DNA of 64,000 nucleotides from Asticcacaulis solisilvae. Its GTDB lineage: Bacteria; Pseudomonadota; Alphaproteobacteria; Caulobacterales; Caulobacteraceae. The notes below the pieces were generated by a model. That model was not told where the DNA came from. It was given only the letters and a program-made list of their open reading frames with translations, and ran no database searches. Below, piece by piece: positions 8,789 through 15,844 of the stretch; within the stretch, counting starts at the first letter, position 1, and every line of letters starts with the position of its first letter. The translations under genes and the position numbers were made by a program. The DNA lies in the NCBI RefSeq assembly GCF_017875235.1, contig NZ_JAGGMI010000008.1:160519-224518 (forward strand), read 5' to 3'.

Positions 8789-9289
8789 ATGGACACCTCG
8801 AAAATCCAGATCTTCACGACAGGCGGCACCATCGACAAGAGCTATTTCGATGGGCTCAGCCAATACCAGTTCGACCGGTCCAAGATTGGCGAATTGATCA
8901 GGCACGCGTCGGTGTCCCTGCCGTTCGAGATCACCGAGCTGATGGCCAAGGACAGCCTGGAACTGACCGACGAAGATCGGGAGCGGATCGCGGAGGCCGT
9001 GAGCAACACAGACGCCACGCGCATCATCATCACCCATGGCACGGACAGCATGGCCGTGACCGCCGACCGGCTAGCGGCCCTTGGCCTGGACAAGACCGTT
9101 GCGCTCACGGGCGCGTTCTTGCCAGCCAGGTATGCGGACAGCGACGCCGCCTTTAATCTCGGCATGGCGTTCGCGACCGTGCAGACCGCGCCTGTGGGGG
9201 TCTATATCGTCATGAACGGCACCGTCTTCCCGGCGGGCGGCGTGATCAAGGACCGGGCGCAGGGAACTTTCAGGACGTCGGAAGGATGA
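8789..9289 (+). CDS. Short asparaginase-domain protein
   Basis: This 166-residue protein corresponds to the N-terminal domain of L-asparaginases. TTGGTI at residues 10-15 holds the first catalytic threonine (Thr11) and HGTDSM at 83-88 holds the second Thr-Asp pair. GAFLPARYADSD and GVYIVMNGTVF follow as in the family. Classical enzymes have about 330 residues and a second domain; this one stops after NGTVFPAGGVIKDRAQGTF. Stand-alone short proteins of this kind are known in proteobacteria, so it need not be a fragment. The ATG has a CAGGAG site. Activity on asparagine is unproven. Confidence 0.82.
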   Translation: MDTSKIQIFTTGGTIDKSYFDGLSQYQFDRSKIGELIRHASVSLPFEITELMAKDSLELTDEDRERIAEAVSNTDATRIIITHGTDSMAVTADRLAALGLDKTVALTGAFLPARYADSDAAFNLGMAFATVQTAPVGVYIVMNGTVFPAGGVIKDRAQGTFRTSEG

Positions 9290-9416
9290 GCCACTACTTC
9301 CAGTCTGTCACTATGGTTCAGATTGGCAGATACCGGCCGATTGGCTTCAGATGAAGTCCGCACGCGCTAATTGGGCTCATAAGACTTTGGGCTAGGCGGT
9401 GCCACGAGTTTATGGG

Positions 9417-9582
9417 TCCACAGATTACACAGATTGGCACAGATTATCCGAGCAGATGGAAAACGCTGCTGCATGATCTATAGCGATACCGACAGCGCAA
9501 AGCGCTGTCATGTCATGAAGTCATGTCACCGCGCGACGTCACCGCACGCGGATAATCTGTGCCAATCTGTGCAATCTGTGGA
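9417..9582. repeat. Long inverted repeat built of CACAGATT units
   Basis: Two 34-bp arms (9417-9450 and 9549-9582) are reverse complements with one mismatch. Each arm contains three copies of CACAGATT or CAGATT spaced by nine to ten bases. The 98-bp centre holds a second perfect hairpin, GACAGCGC-AAA-GCGCTGTC (9491-9509), and a TCATGAAGTCATG stretch. This element occupies most of the 417-bp gap between the asparaginase and HxlR genes, where I see no gene. It could form a large cruciform or a structured RNA. Confidence 0.8.
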
Positions 9583-9706
9583 CAAGTCTTGCAGATTGTC
9601 CAACACGCTCAGCCCGGCAGCTAACGCGGTAATTCGCGTTTCCTTGCGCCTCGCCCAATGGATGCCCCTAACTTTCGTTGGCACACCGCTATCCGATGTT
9701 ACCGCT

Positions 9707-10195
9707 TCAATCCGCAAGGCAAGCCGCCTCATAGGCCGCCTGAAGCGCCGCGAACACCGACTGATCCGGCTTAGGCGCACCCAGGTGAATGTGGCGCAGC
9801 TCATCCATGAACGCATCCCACAGCGGCGGCCCGCCCTGCTCCAGCAGCTCGGCGCGCACCGACAATTCGCGGCTCGGCCGCAGGTGCCGGCTGCCCCACG
9901 CCCCCATGTGCGCCAGCAGCGGCACAAGCTGAATGGCCGCCTCCGTCAGGCTGAAGATGACCTTCTGCCGGTGCGCCGGATCGGGATGCCGGCTCAGCAG
10001 CCCCGAGGCCGTCAGCCGCCTCAGCCGGTCGGCCAGGATGTTGGAGGCAATCCCCTCCTCGCTCCGCGCCAGCAGATCGCCATAGCTGCGCCGGTTGCCG
10101 AACATGATGTCGCGAATGACGATCAGGCTCCACCGGTCGCCCAGGTGCTCCAGCGTGAGGTTAATGGGACAGCCGGACCGTTCCGCCGTTGGCAT
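9707..10195 (-). CDS. HxlR-family transcriptional regulator
   Basis: This 162-residue winged-helix protein shows the HxlR signature: CPINLTLEHLGDRWSLIVIRD then RRSYGDLLARSEEGIASNILADRL and the wing around VIFSLTEAA. It carries the N-terminal cysteine often seen in the family. I start it at the ATG at 10195 (upstream GAGG). A start at 10255 would place the apparent operator inside the gene. It is divergent from the SRPBCC/DHFR-like pair and probably controls that pair and itself through the repeats at 10221-10271. The inducing signal is unknown. Confidence 0.9.
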   Translation of the reverse strand: MPTAERSGCPINLTLEHLGDRWSLIVIRDIMFGNRRSYGDLLARSEEGIASNILADRLRRLTASGLLSRHPDPAHRQKVIFSLTEAAIQLVPLLAHMGAWGSRHLRPSRELSVRAELLEQGGPPLWDAFMDELRHIHLGAPKPDQSVFAALQAAYEAACLAD

Positions 10196-10220
10196 GACCT
10201 CGAACTCCGTTACGCAAACC

Positions 10221-10271
10221 ACTTGCAGTATGCACACGGTTGGGTTAAGGCTCAACTACTTGCATATTGCA
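10221..10271. promoter_or_regulatory. Paired operator-like repeats between HxlR gene and its divergent target
   Basis: Two near-copies, ACTTGCAGTATGCA (10221-10234) and ACTTGCATATTGCA (10258-10271), lie 37 bp apart. Each contains a TGCA-N2/3-TGCA dyad. HxlR-type repressors usually bind such short dyads in divergent promoters. The second copy ends 18 bp before the downstream GTG start, placing it over the promoter or leader of that gene. Confidence 0.65.
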
Positions 10272-10289
10272 TAGAGTTTAAGGCTGCCT

Positions 10290-10745
10290 GTGACCGTCCA
10301 TCATGAAACCCTCCGGCTCGAACAAAGCCTTTGTGCGTCACCCCATCGCGCCTTTGCGGCCTATCTCGATACGGCTGAGCGCGAGATATGGTCCGCGCCC
10401 AGCGACACGGCCGCCGTTCGCATAGAGCACGCCGACGTCCGCACAGGCGGTAAGGAAACCACCCGCTGTGGCGGCAAGGATGACCTGCGCTACCGCACTG
10501 AGGTCCATTACAATCTGGTCGTTCCGGACAGGCTGATCAGCTTTTCCGAAACCCTGCTGGAGGGCGACACCGTCTTGACCGCGGCGCAGATCACCTTCGA
10601 ATTTCGCGCGACGGATGGCGGGTCGCACCTGGTCCTGACCGACCAGGTGACGTCGTTCGCCGGGGCTGAGGCGATCGACGGCCACCGCCAGGGGTTTTCG
10701 GCAAGCCTGAACAATTTCGCGACCTTCCTCGCCAACCGGACCTGA
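10290..10745 (+). CDS. SRPBCC / AHSA1-domain protein
   Basis: This 151-residue START-like protein has the AHSA1 pattern: an initial beta strand LEQSLCASPHRAFAAYLDTAE, a central VRTGGKETTRCGGKDD, then ITFEFRATDGGSHLVLTDQV and a C-terminal helix with QGFSASLNNFATFL. These small domains bind hydrophobic ligands and often travel with HxlR or ArsR regulators, as here. The start is GTG shortly after the operator repeats, with a TAAGG ribosome site. It is followed 11 bp later by a DHFR-like protein, so the two are co-transcribed. Confidence 0.88.
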   Translation: MTVHHETLRLEQSLCASPHRAFAAYLDTAEREIWSAPSDTAAVRIEHADVRTGGKETTRCGGKDDLRYRTEVHYNLVVPDRLISFSETLLEGDTVLTAAQITFEFRATDGGSHLVLTDQVTSFAGAEAIDGHRQGFSASLNNFATFLANRT

Positions 10746-10756
10746 AAGGACCTGCC

Positions 10757-11302
10757 ATGGGTAAACTCATTCTCGGCATGAATGTCTCCGTCGACGGCTA
10801 TGTCGACGATCACGGCGGCAACCTGGTCATGCAGGCGCCCAGCCCTGAACACTTCCGCTACTGGATCGAGACACTGCGCGGCCACGGCGGCGCGATCTAT
10901 GGCCGGCGCATGTACGAGGTCATGCGCTACTGGGATACGGACCAGGACAGCTGGGACGACGCGCTGCGCGAGTTCGCCGTGTTATGGCGCGGGCTGCCCA
11001 AATGGGTGGTGTCGAGCACATTGAAAGAGGTCGGGCCCAATGCCACGCTGATTTCCGGCGATATCGAAGCCCAGGTCCGCGACCTCAAGAACCGTATCGA
11101 CGGCACGCTCAGCGTGTCGGGGCCGCAGTTGGCCGGCCTGATGACGGAGTTGGGCCTGATCGACGAATACCACCTGCATGTCCGGCCGTTCGTGCTTGGC
11201 GAAGGTAAGCCGTTCTTCCATGGCGCCCGGCCGCCCTTGCGTCTCCTGTCGAGCCACCAGATCGATCCCAATACGCTGCATCTGGCCTACGCGCCGGCGT
11301 GA
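10757..11302 (+). CDS. Dihydrofolate reductase-family protein (RibD C-terminal domain)
   Basis: This 181-residue protein has the RibD_C/DHFR fold signature: N-terminal LILGMNVSVDGYV, GAIYGRRMYEVM as the dinucleotide-binding turn, KWVVSSTLKEV, GTLSVSGPQLAGLM and EYHLHVRPFVLGEGKPFF. It probably reduces a small heterocycle with NADPH, but it is neither true FolA nor RibD. An AAAGGA ribosome site precedes the ATG. It is the second gene of a short operon with the SRPBCC protein under the divergent HxlR regulator, a common arrangement for small detoxification cassettes. Confidence 0.9.
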   Translation: MGKLILGMNVSVDGYVDDHGGNLVMQAPSPEHFRYWIETLRGHGGAIYGRRMYEVMRYWDTDQDSWDDALREFAVLWRGLPKWVVSSTLKEVGPNATLISGDIEAQVRDLKNRIDGTLSVSGPQLAGLMTELGLIDEYHLHVRPFVLGEGKPFFHGARPPLRLLSSHQIDPNTLHLAYAPA

Positions 11303-11360
11303 TGTTGCGCTTACCGGCAAGCTGGGCCATGGTGCGGCAAACAGCCATCCCGGAGGCGAT

Positions 11361-12134
11361 ATGAAACCCCTGATTCTGCTGAGCCTGGCGCTTCTGGCCG
11401 CCGTTCCTGTCCACGCCGCCGAGCCCAGGTGGGAGCCGATCTTTGACGGCAAGACACTGAACGGCTGGACGCCCAAGATTTCCGGCTATGCGGCGGGCGA
11501 AGACCCCAAGAATACCTTTGTCGTCAAGGACGGCGCCATCCGCGTCTCCTATGCCGGATATAACGATAAATTCGGCGGCGAATACGGCCACCTCTTCTGG
11601 AAGGAGCCGCTCAAGGCCTACCGCCTGCGCTTCGAATACCGTTTGTTCGACGCGCCCCTTCCGGACATCAAGGTCTGGGAGGTCAGCAATTCCGGCGTCA
11701 TGTTCCATTCCCAGTCGCCGGAATCCGAGCGCCTCGACCAGGCCTTTCCGGTCAGTCTCGAATTCCAGATCCTCGGCGTTCCGCGCCCGACCGAAGAGCC
11801 CTCCGGCAACCTGTGCACGCCCGGCACGACGATAGTGATCGACGGCAAGCGCGATTTGCGCCACTGCATCCTGTCGTCATCGCCGCTCCTGCCGGTGGGC
11901 GTCTGGACGAAGGGCGAAATCGAGGTCCTGCCGAGCGGCGAGATCACCCATTTCATCGACGGCAAGCCGGTGCTGCGCTATTCGGCGCCGGAACTCGACC
12001 CGGCGGACAAGGACGCGGCGGCGCTTATCAAGGCGGCCGGCGGCGCGCTCACGCTGAGCCAGGGCTATATCGCGCTCCAGGCCGAAGGCCAGCAGATCGA
12101 GTTCCGCAAGCTCGAGATCCAGCGCCTTGATTGA
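11361..12134 (+). CDS. Exported DUF1080 (3-keto-disaccharide hydrolase-like) protein
   Basis: This 257-residue protein has a clear signal peptide (MKPLILLSLALLAAVPVHAAE). The mature part is a DUF1080 concanavalin-like domain opening with EPIFDGKTLNGWTP and containing FRFEYR-like strand YRLRFEYRLF, SGVMFHSQSPES and WTKGEIEVLPSGEITHFIDG. DUF1080 proteins are laminarin- or keto-disaccharide-acting or carbohydrate-binding proteins of the periplasm. The ATG has a CGGAGG site. It converges with the GH105 gene 14 bp away. Both act on glycans, but they are on opposite strands and so not one operon. Confidence 0.9.
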   Translation: MKPLILLSLALLAAVPVHAAEPRWEPIFDGKTLNGWTPKISGYAAGEDPKNTFVVKDGAIRVSYAGYNDKFGGEYGHLFWKEPLKAYRLRFEYRLFDAPLPDIKVWEVSNSGVMFHSQSPESERLDQAFPVSLEFQILGVPRPTEEPSGNLCTPGTTIVIDGKRDLRHCILSSSPLLPVGVWTKGEIEVLPSGEITHFIDGKPVLRYSAPELDPADKDAAALIKAAGGALTLSQGYIALQAEGQQIEFRKLEIQRLD

Positions 12135-12148
12135 GCAAAGGGTAAACC

Positions 12149-13345
12149 CTACGCCGCCACGCGCATCGCCTCGGCCACGGCCATGAAGAAGGGGCCCACG
12201 CCCTTCGGGTCATTGGCGACGATCTTTTCCGACAGGTAGTATTCATAGCTGCCGTCGCGGTACGGATCGCCGCCCAGGCCCGCCACGCGGCAAATGCCGT
12301 TCAGCTCCGCCGGCGTCAGGAAGCGGCCGATAGCCGCCTTGAGGCTCTCGATCCCGGCGCGGCGCATATCGTCACCCGCCACCCCCAGGCGCGCGGCCTT
12401 CAGCAGGGCATAGGTAGTCATCAGCGACGCCGACGCTTCCTCGTAATTGCCGGCGCGCGTACCCTGGTCGACCACCTGGTACCACAGGCCGTCGCGCGAC
12501 CGGACCGCCAGCATCGCCTCAAGCGCCGCCTTGAGGATACGCGCGATCTCGGCCCTCCCCTCAGCATCGAACCCTTCGGAGGCTTCGTAGGTATCGACCA
12601 GGGCGCACAGCCACCAGCCCATGCCCCGGCCCCAGATATGGGGCGACAGGCCGGTGTCGCGGTCGGCCCAGCGCTGCTGGCGGCTTTCGTCCCAGCCGTG
12701 ATAGTAGAGACCGGTTCCCGTCTGGCGCATCACCTTTTCGACGGTGCGTATCTGGTTCAGCGTATCGTCAAACAGCGCCGGATTGCCGGTCACCTGGGCG
12801 TAGTGGAGTTGGAACGGCTGGCCCATGTACAGACCGTCCAGCCACACCTGCCACGGATAGCGCGCCTTGTGCCAGTAATTGCCCGAGCGCGTGCGCGGAT
12901 AATCTTTCAAAGGCGCGAACTGGGTGTCCATCGCCTTGCGGAAGCGCGACTGGCCGGTTTCGCGGTGGAGCGGCAGAAGGATGGCGCCCGCGCGGATCAT
13001 GTCGATATTGTAGGGCTTGGGCTGGAAGGCCGGCAACGCGCCGTCGCCGGTCACGTGCGCCTGCATGTCCTCGAGGATATAGTCGAGGAAGGCCCGGTCG
13101 CCGGTGGCATCAAAGAGCGTCAGGATACCCGCCCAGACCACGCCGTCCTCATAGCCCCACAGGCTTTTCTGCGGCTGGAAATGCGTCAGGTACGAAGCGA
13201 CAAAGGCCGGAACGTCGCGTCCCACGGCGGCCAGTTGCTCCAACGTCCTGGCGTCCGGACGAAAGGCCTGGGCCGCGGACGCCTTGCCCTGGCTGATCGG
13301 AATGAGCGCGGCCGCGCCCGCGCAAAAAGCCCGTCTGTCCATCAT
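12149..13345 (-). CDS. Glycoside hydrolase family 105 (unsaturated rhamnogalacturonyl/glucuronyl hydrolase)
   Basis: This 398-residue protein begins MMDRRAFCAGAAAL, a twin-arginine-like export signal. The rest is the (alpha/alpha)6 barrel of GH105: WGYEDGVVWAGIL early, YPWQVWLDGLYMGQPF, then HIWGRGMGWWLCAL, which carries the family's conserved stretch, and YEEASASLMTTYALLKA near the end. The family removes unsaturated uronic acid from oligosaccharides made by polysaccharide lyases, such as pectin fragments. GGGAGG six bases before the first of two consecutive ATGs fixes the start. No lyase or transporter gene is adjacent. Confidence 0.92.
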   Translation of the reverse strand: MMDRRAFCAGAAALIPISQGKASAAQAFRPDARTLEQLAAVGRDVPAFVASYLTHFQPQKSLWGYEDGVVWAGILTLFDATGDRAFLDYILEDMQAHVTGDGALPAFQPKPYNIDMIRAGAILLPLHRETGQSRFRKAMDTQFAPLKDYPRTRSGNYWHKARYPWQVWLDGLYMGQPFQLHYAQVTGNPALFDDTLNQIRTVEKVMRQTGTGLYYHGWDESRQQRWADRDTGLSPHIWGRGMGWWLCALVDTYEASEGFDAEGRAEIARILKAALEAMLAVRSRDGLWYQVVDQGTRAGNYEEASASLMTTYALLKAARLGVAGDDMRRAGIESLKAAIGRFLTPAELNGICRVAGLGGDPYRDGSYEYYLSEKIVANDPKGVGPFFMAVAEAMRVAA

Positions 13346-13444
13346 GCGTGTCCTCCCGCCCCCGTTTATGGATAATGCTACCGGTGGCCACGTCAATAAC
13401 AATTCCGTGGCGGGCGCGTTCGCGGTGGTGCCGTCGGCGTTTGG

Positions 13445-13461
13445 TGCTAGACTTTCTAGCA
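13445..13461. promoter_or_regulatory. Perfect short dyad upstream of the response regulator
   Basis: TGCTAGA and TCTAGCA are perfect 7-bp inverted arms separated by CTT, located 28 bp before the TTG start of the OmpR-type regulator in the divergent gap with GH105. It could be an operator or an RNA hairpin in the leader. Confidence 0.4.
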
Positions 13462-13488
13462 TTTCCGATTCACCCGGATTGCCGCCGC

Positions 13489-14196
13489 TTGAAACCCACC
13501 GTCCTCGTCGTCGACGATACGCCCGATATCCGCGAACTGCTCGAGGTCGTGCTCGACGCGGCCGGATTTGCCGTCGTCACCGCCGATGGCGCCGCCGCCA
13601 TGGACAGCGTGCTGGCGCAAATGCGCGTCGACCTGATCGTGCTCGACACCATGATGCCCGGCGAAGACGGCTTTTCCGTCTGTCGCCGGATTTCGGCCGG
13701 CAACGGTCCGCCCATTATCATGCTGAGCGCCAAGAATGAGGACATCGACAAGATCAAGGGGCTCGACCTCGGCGCCGAGGACTATGTCTCCAAGCCATTC
13801 AGCAATGACGAGTTGATCGCGCGGATCAAGGCGGTGTTCCGGCGCCTGCGCAGAAATGCCGGAGGGGCAGAGGACTGGCGCTTCTTCGGCTGGGTGCTGG
13901 AAAAGCAGGCGCGCCGGCTGACCAGTCCCACGGGCAGGACCCTGGCGCTGACCCCGGCCGAGTTCGCGTTGCTGAAAGTCTTCCTCGACCATCCGGACCG
14001 GCCGCTGCGGCGCGAACAGATCCTGAAGGCGATGGACGAGGTGCACGGCTTTTCGACCCCGCGCGGCCTGGACACGCTGGTGTCGCGGCTGCGCCAGAAG
14101 CTGGCCTATGCCGATCCGGACAGCGCCGGCGACAGGGAGCTGATCCAGACGGTATATGGCGTGGGCTATATGCTGAGACCGGGGCTGGGCGGCTAG
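13489..14196 (+). CDS. OmpR/PhoB-family response regulator (orphan)
   Basis: This 235-residue protein has an N-terminal receiver with the acidic pair VVDD (9-10), phospho-acceptor Asp53 in LIVLDTMMPG and Lys102 in YVSKPF. The C-terminal winged helix has LTPAEFALLKVFLDHPDRPLRR and the VYGVGYML wing. The start is assigned to TTG because it gives MKPTVLVVDD, the normal beginning of a receiver. An upstream ATG (13348) would add 47 unconserved residues. No histidine kinase is directly linked; the nearest, on the other strand, lies beyond the repeat island. Its last 33 bases and the following 27 bp are duplicated at 15157-15216. Confidence 0.9.
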   Translation: MKPTVLVVDDTPDIRELLEVVLDAAGFAVVTADGAAAMDSVLAQMRVDLIVLDTMMPGEDGFSVCRRISAGNGPPIIMLSAKNEDIDKIKGLDLGAEDYVSKPFSNDELIARIKAVFRRLRRNAGGAEDWRFFGWVLEKQARRLTSPTGRTLALTPAEFALLKVFLDHPDRPLRREQILKAMDEVHGFSTPRGLDTLVSRLRQKLAYADPDSAGDRELIQTVYGVGYMLRPGLGG

Positions 14197-14460
14197 GACG
14201 CCGGTCCGACTCCCTCCTCCCTAGAGCGATATGGCGAAAAGTGTAAGCGGTTTTCGCCTTAAATATCGCGACAAAACAAAAACTTAGATCTGTATGATGT
14301 TTCTACTTAAAATCATACCGATCTAATGCCGCAGGTGGTGGGGAGGTGGCATCGAGCGTAAGCGAAGATGACGGAGGGGTAATTCTGTCCGTCACACGCC
14401 CTCCGTCGCGGACTTTATCCTCACTTTCGGACACGCCGTGCCACCCACCGCTGCGCGCTA
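14164..14460. repeat. Direct repeat, copy 1 (regulator 3' end plus module X)
   Basis: Bases 14164-14223 (end of the regulator gene and 27 bp after it) match 15157-15216 with two differences. Bases 14326-14460 match 15217-15351 with five differences. In this copy the two parts are separated by the 102-bp two-hairpin insertion; in copy 2 they are contiguous. Module X contains GGTGGGGAGGTGGC, CCCTCCGTCGCGGAC and GTGCCACCCACCGC blocks and shows no coding potential. Confidence 0.85.
14221..14325 (+). mobile_element. Two-hairpin palindromic element, copy A, with CTA duplication
   Basis: The element (14224-14322) lies between CTA triplets. The first hairpin pairs GCGATAT and GGCGAAAA with TTTTCGCC and ATATCGC. 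A GACAAAACAAAAAC spacer follows. The second hairpin pairs the TAGATC/TATGAT side with ATCATACC/GATCTA. Copy 2 of the surrounding direct repeat lacks it, so the empty site is visible at 15214-15216 (CTAG). It carries no gene, so it is MITE- or REP-like and depends on an outside enzyme. Confidence 0.8.
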
Positions 14461-14557
14461 GGAGGAGGGAATGTAGCGCCTTGCGCATCCGACCGATCGC
14501 ATAGCGGAACGAGCAAAATGACATGACAGAGTGTTCGGTAAGTCCTAGGTTTATCGC

Positions 14558-14926
14558 ATGGAAACTCCAAAGCCACGCTTGAAATACAAACTGGCACGCC
14601 GGTTCCGGCAGGAACTGACACCACCCGAAGCGAGGCTATGGTTTCGTCTCAAAGGAAAGCCGGACGGTATTCATTTTCGCAGGCAGCATCCTATAGGGCG
14701 TTACATCGTTGACTTCTATTGCGCGGACGCCCGCCTTGTTATCGAGGTCGAAGGACAGATTCACAGCCTGCCTTCGGTCGAGGCGCGCGATGATATCCGC
14801 CTCGTCTGGCTTGAAGCCCAGGGTCTGGAAATTCTGCGGTTGCAGGCCGTGGACATCATGGCTGATCCAGACGAGGCTGCCTTGGGTGTGGTCCTTCGGG
14901 CCAGGGAGATCATTTCCGGAAGGTGA
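14558..14926 (+). CDS. DUF559-domain protein, Vsr-like nuclease fold
   Basis: This 122-residue protein matches the DUF559 family, related to the very-short-patch-repair endonuclease fold. TPPEARLWFRLKG, then FRRQHPIGRYIVDFYCADARLVIEVEG and a C-terminal EILRLQAVDIMADPDEA are typical. Asp52 with Glu63-x-Glu65 fit a PD-(D/E)xK-like metal site. The N-terminus is basic. It sits inside a repeat island, between a duplicated regulator tail and inverted copies of module X. The ATG has no strong ribosome site. Its DNA or RNA target is unknown; association with the repeats is positional only. Confidence 0.85.
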   Translation: METPKPRLKYKLARRFRQELTPPEARLWFRLKGKPDGIHFRRQHPIGRYIVDFYCADARLVIEVEGQIHSLPSVEARDDIRLVWLEAQGLEILRLQAVDIMADPDEAALGVVLRAREIISGR

Positions 14927-14975
14927 AAAACCAGCCATTTCGCCCTGAACGGGAGACGCGTCACACGGCCTCCTC

Positions 14976-15122
14976 CCTAGCGCGTAGCGTGCCTGCCGGC
15001 GAGGCTGGTGGCGCGGCGTGTCCGGAAGGACGAACGTCTTGAGGACAAAGTCCGCGACGGAGGGGTAGTCACGGTCGGTTGTACCCCTCCGTCAGCGACG
15101 CTTCGCGCGCTGCCACCTCCCC
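14976..15122. repeat. Diverged inverted copy of module X
   Basis: Read in reverse complement this stretch keeps the order of blocks found in module X: GTGGGGAGGTGGC, a GACGGAGGGG block, a second CCCTCCGTCGCGGAC block, GGACACGCCG and CGCGCTAGG. There are several substitutions and indels. It makes module X a family of at least three copies in 1.2 kb, two direct and one inverted, surrounding the DUF559 gene. No gene is visible here. Confidence 0.65.
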
Positions 15123-15156
15123 ACTTCGTAGGGAGGAGAGAGACGCTCTATGGCGT

Positions 15157-15351
15157 GGCTAGATGCTGAGACCGGGGCTGGGCGGGTAGGACGCCGGTCC
15201 GACTCCCTCCTCCCTAGCGCCGCAGGCGGTGGGGAGGTGGCATCGAGCGTAAGCGAAGATGACGGAGGGGTAATTCTGTCCGTCACACGCCCTCCGTCGC
15301 GGACTTTATCCTCACTTTTGGACACGCCGTGCCACCCACCGCTACGCGCTA
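15157..15351. repeat. Direct repeat, copy 2 (empty site for the two-hairpin element)
   Basis: This copy of the regulator 3' end and module X is contiguous over 195 bp, with seven differences from copy 1. It shows the pre-insertion state of element A at 15214-15216. Its right end is occupied by truncated element B, whose own empty site is seen in copy 1 at 14458-14460. Confidence 0.85.
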
Positions 15352-15442
15352 GATCGGTATGATTTTAAGTGGAAACATCATACCGATCTACGTTTTTGTT
15401 TTGTCGCGATATTTAAGGCGAAAACCGCTTACACTTTTCGCC
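15352..15442 (-). mobile_element. Two-hairpin palindromic element, copy B (truncated, inverted)
   Basis: This is the same element as copies A and C but in the opposite orientation. It starts after CTA with GATCGGTATGAT and runs through the CGTTTTTGTTTTGTCGCGAT spacer to TTTTCGCC. The last part of the first hairpin (the GCGATAT arm) is missing and the sequence passes directly into a CCCTCCCCAC hairpin. Confidence 0.75.
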
Positions 15443-15452
15443 CTCCCCACTT

Positions 15453-15810
15453 GTGGGTGTATGGACCGGAGACATGGGTGACACATGTTCGGAGACATAG
15501 GTTACACATTTGGTGGACCTATGTTTGTGTCAGGTCAATAGTCGCGATGCGTTTGGCGCCGAAGCAGATGTCGTAGGTGTTCATTCCTGTGGGCCTTACT
15601 TTGTAACCCGTCTTCCGGCTAATCCCGAAAGACCGGCAAAGCGACGCTATGTTCGCATCTGCCTGACTGGCAAAACTTAAAAACTCCTGCCGGCGATCCA
15701 TGATCGACACCTCATTCCAAGGCATGGCCAGCTCCTCAGCTATTCCATGCCTAAAGTGTCACCCATGTCTCCGAACACATGTCACCTATGTCTCCAGACT
15801 AAACAGTGGG
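15453..15810. mobile_element. Internally deleted IS481-type element with 5-bp target duplication
   Basis: A 348-bp element (15458-15805) begins TGTATGGACCGGAGACATGG and ends with its imperfect inverted counterpart (AAACA at the right edge). It is flanked by GTGGG at 15453-15457 and 15806-15810. Each terminus carries two tandem GGAGACAT-RGGT-ACA units, as in IS481-family ends. Removing it restores a perfect CCCTCCCCAC-TT-GTGGGGAGGG hairpin. Only a fused remnant of the transposase remains inside. Confidence 0.85.
15519..15725 (-). pseudogene. IS481-family transposase remnant (N-terminus fused to C-terminus)
   Basis: The 68-residue frame begins MPWNEVSIMDRRQEFLSFAS and continues to LCRSFGISRKTGYK, the N-terminal helix-turn-helix of IS481 transposases. 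It then jumps straight to VRPTGMNTYDICFGAKRIAT, which resembles their extreme C-terminus. The DDE catalytic core of more than 200 residues is gone, so it cannot transpose by itself. The frame is kept across the deletion and the terminal repeats are intact, so the DNA-binding piece could still be made and the element could be moved by a full-length relative. Confidence 0.8.
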
Positions 15811-15844
15811 GAGGGGGTAGGATAGCGAACTCAGGGCGGCTTCC

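Noticed and set aside
9290..9706. Possible continuation of the asparaginase gene as a frameshifted second domain
   Set aside because: No asparaginase C-terminal motif is visible in any frame after 9289. The region is the CACAGATT inverted repeat.
14303..15362. Short frames within the module X repeats
   Set aside because: They occur in both orientations in non-coding palindromic repeats, have no start signals and change between repeat copies.
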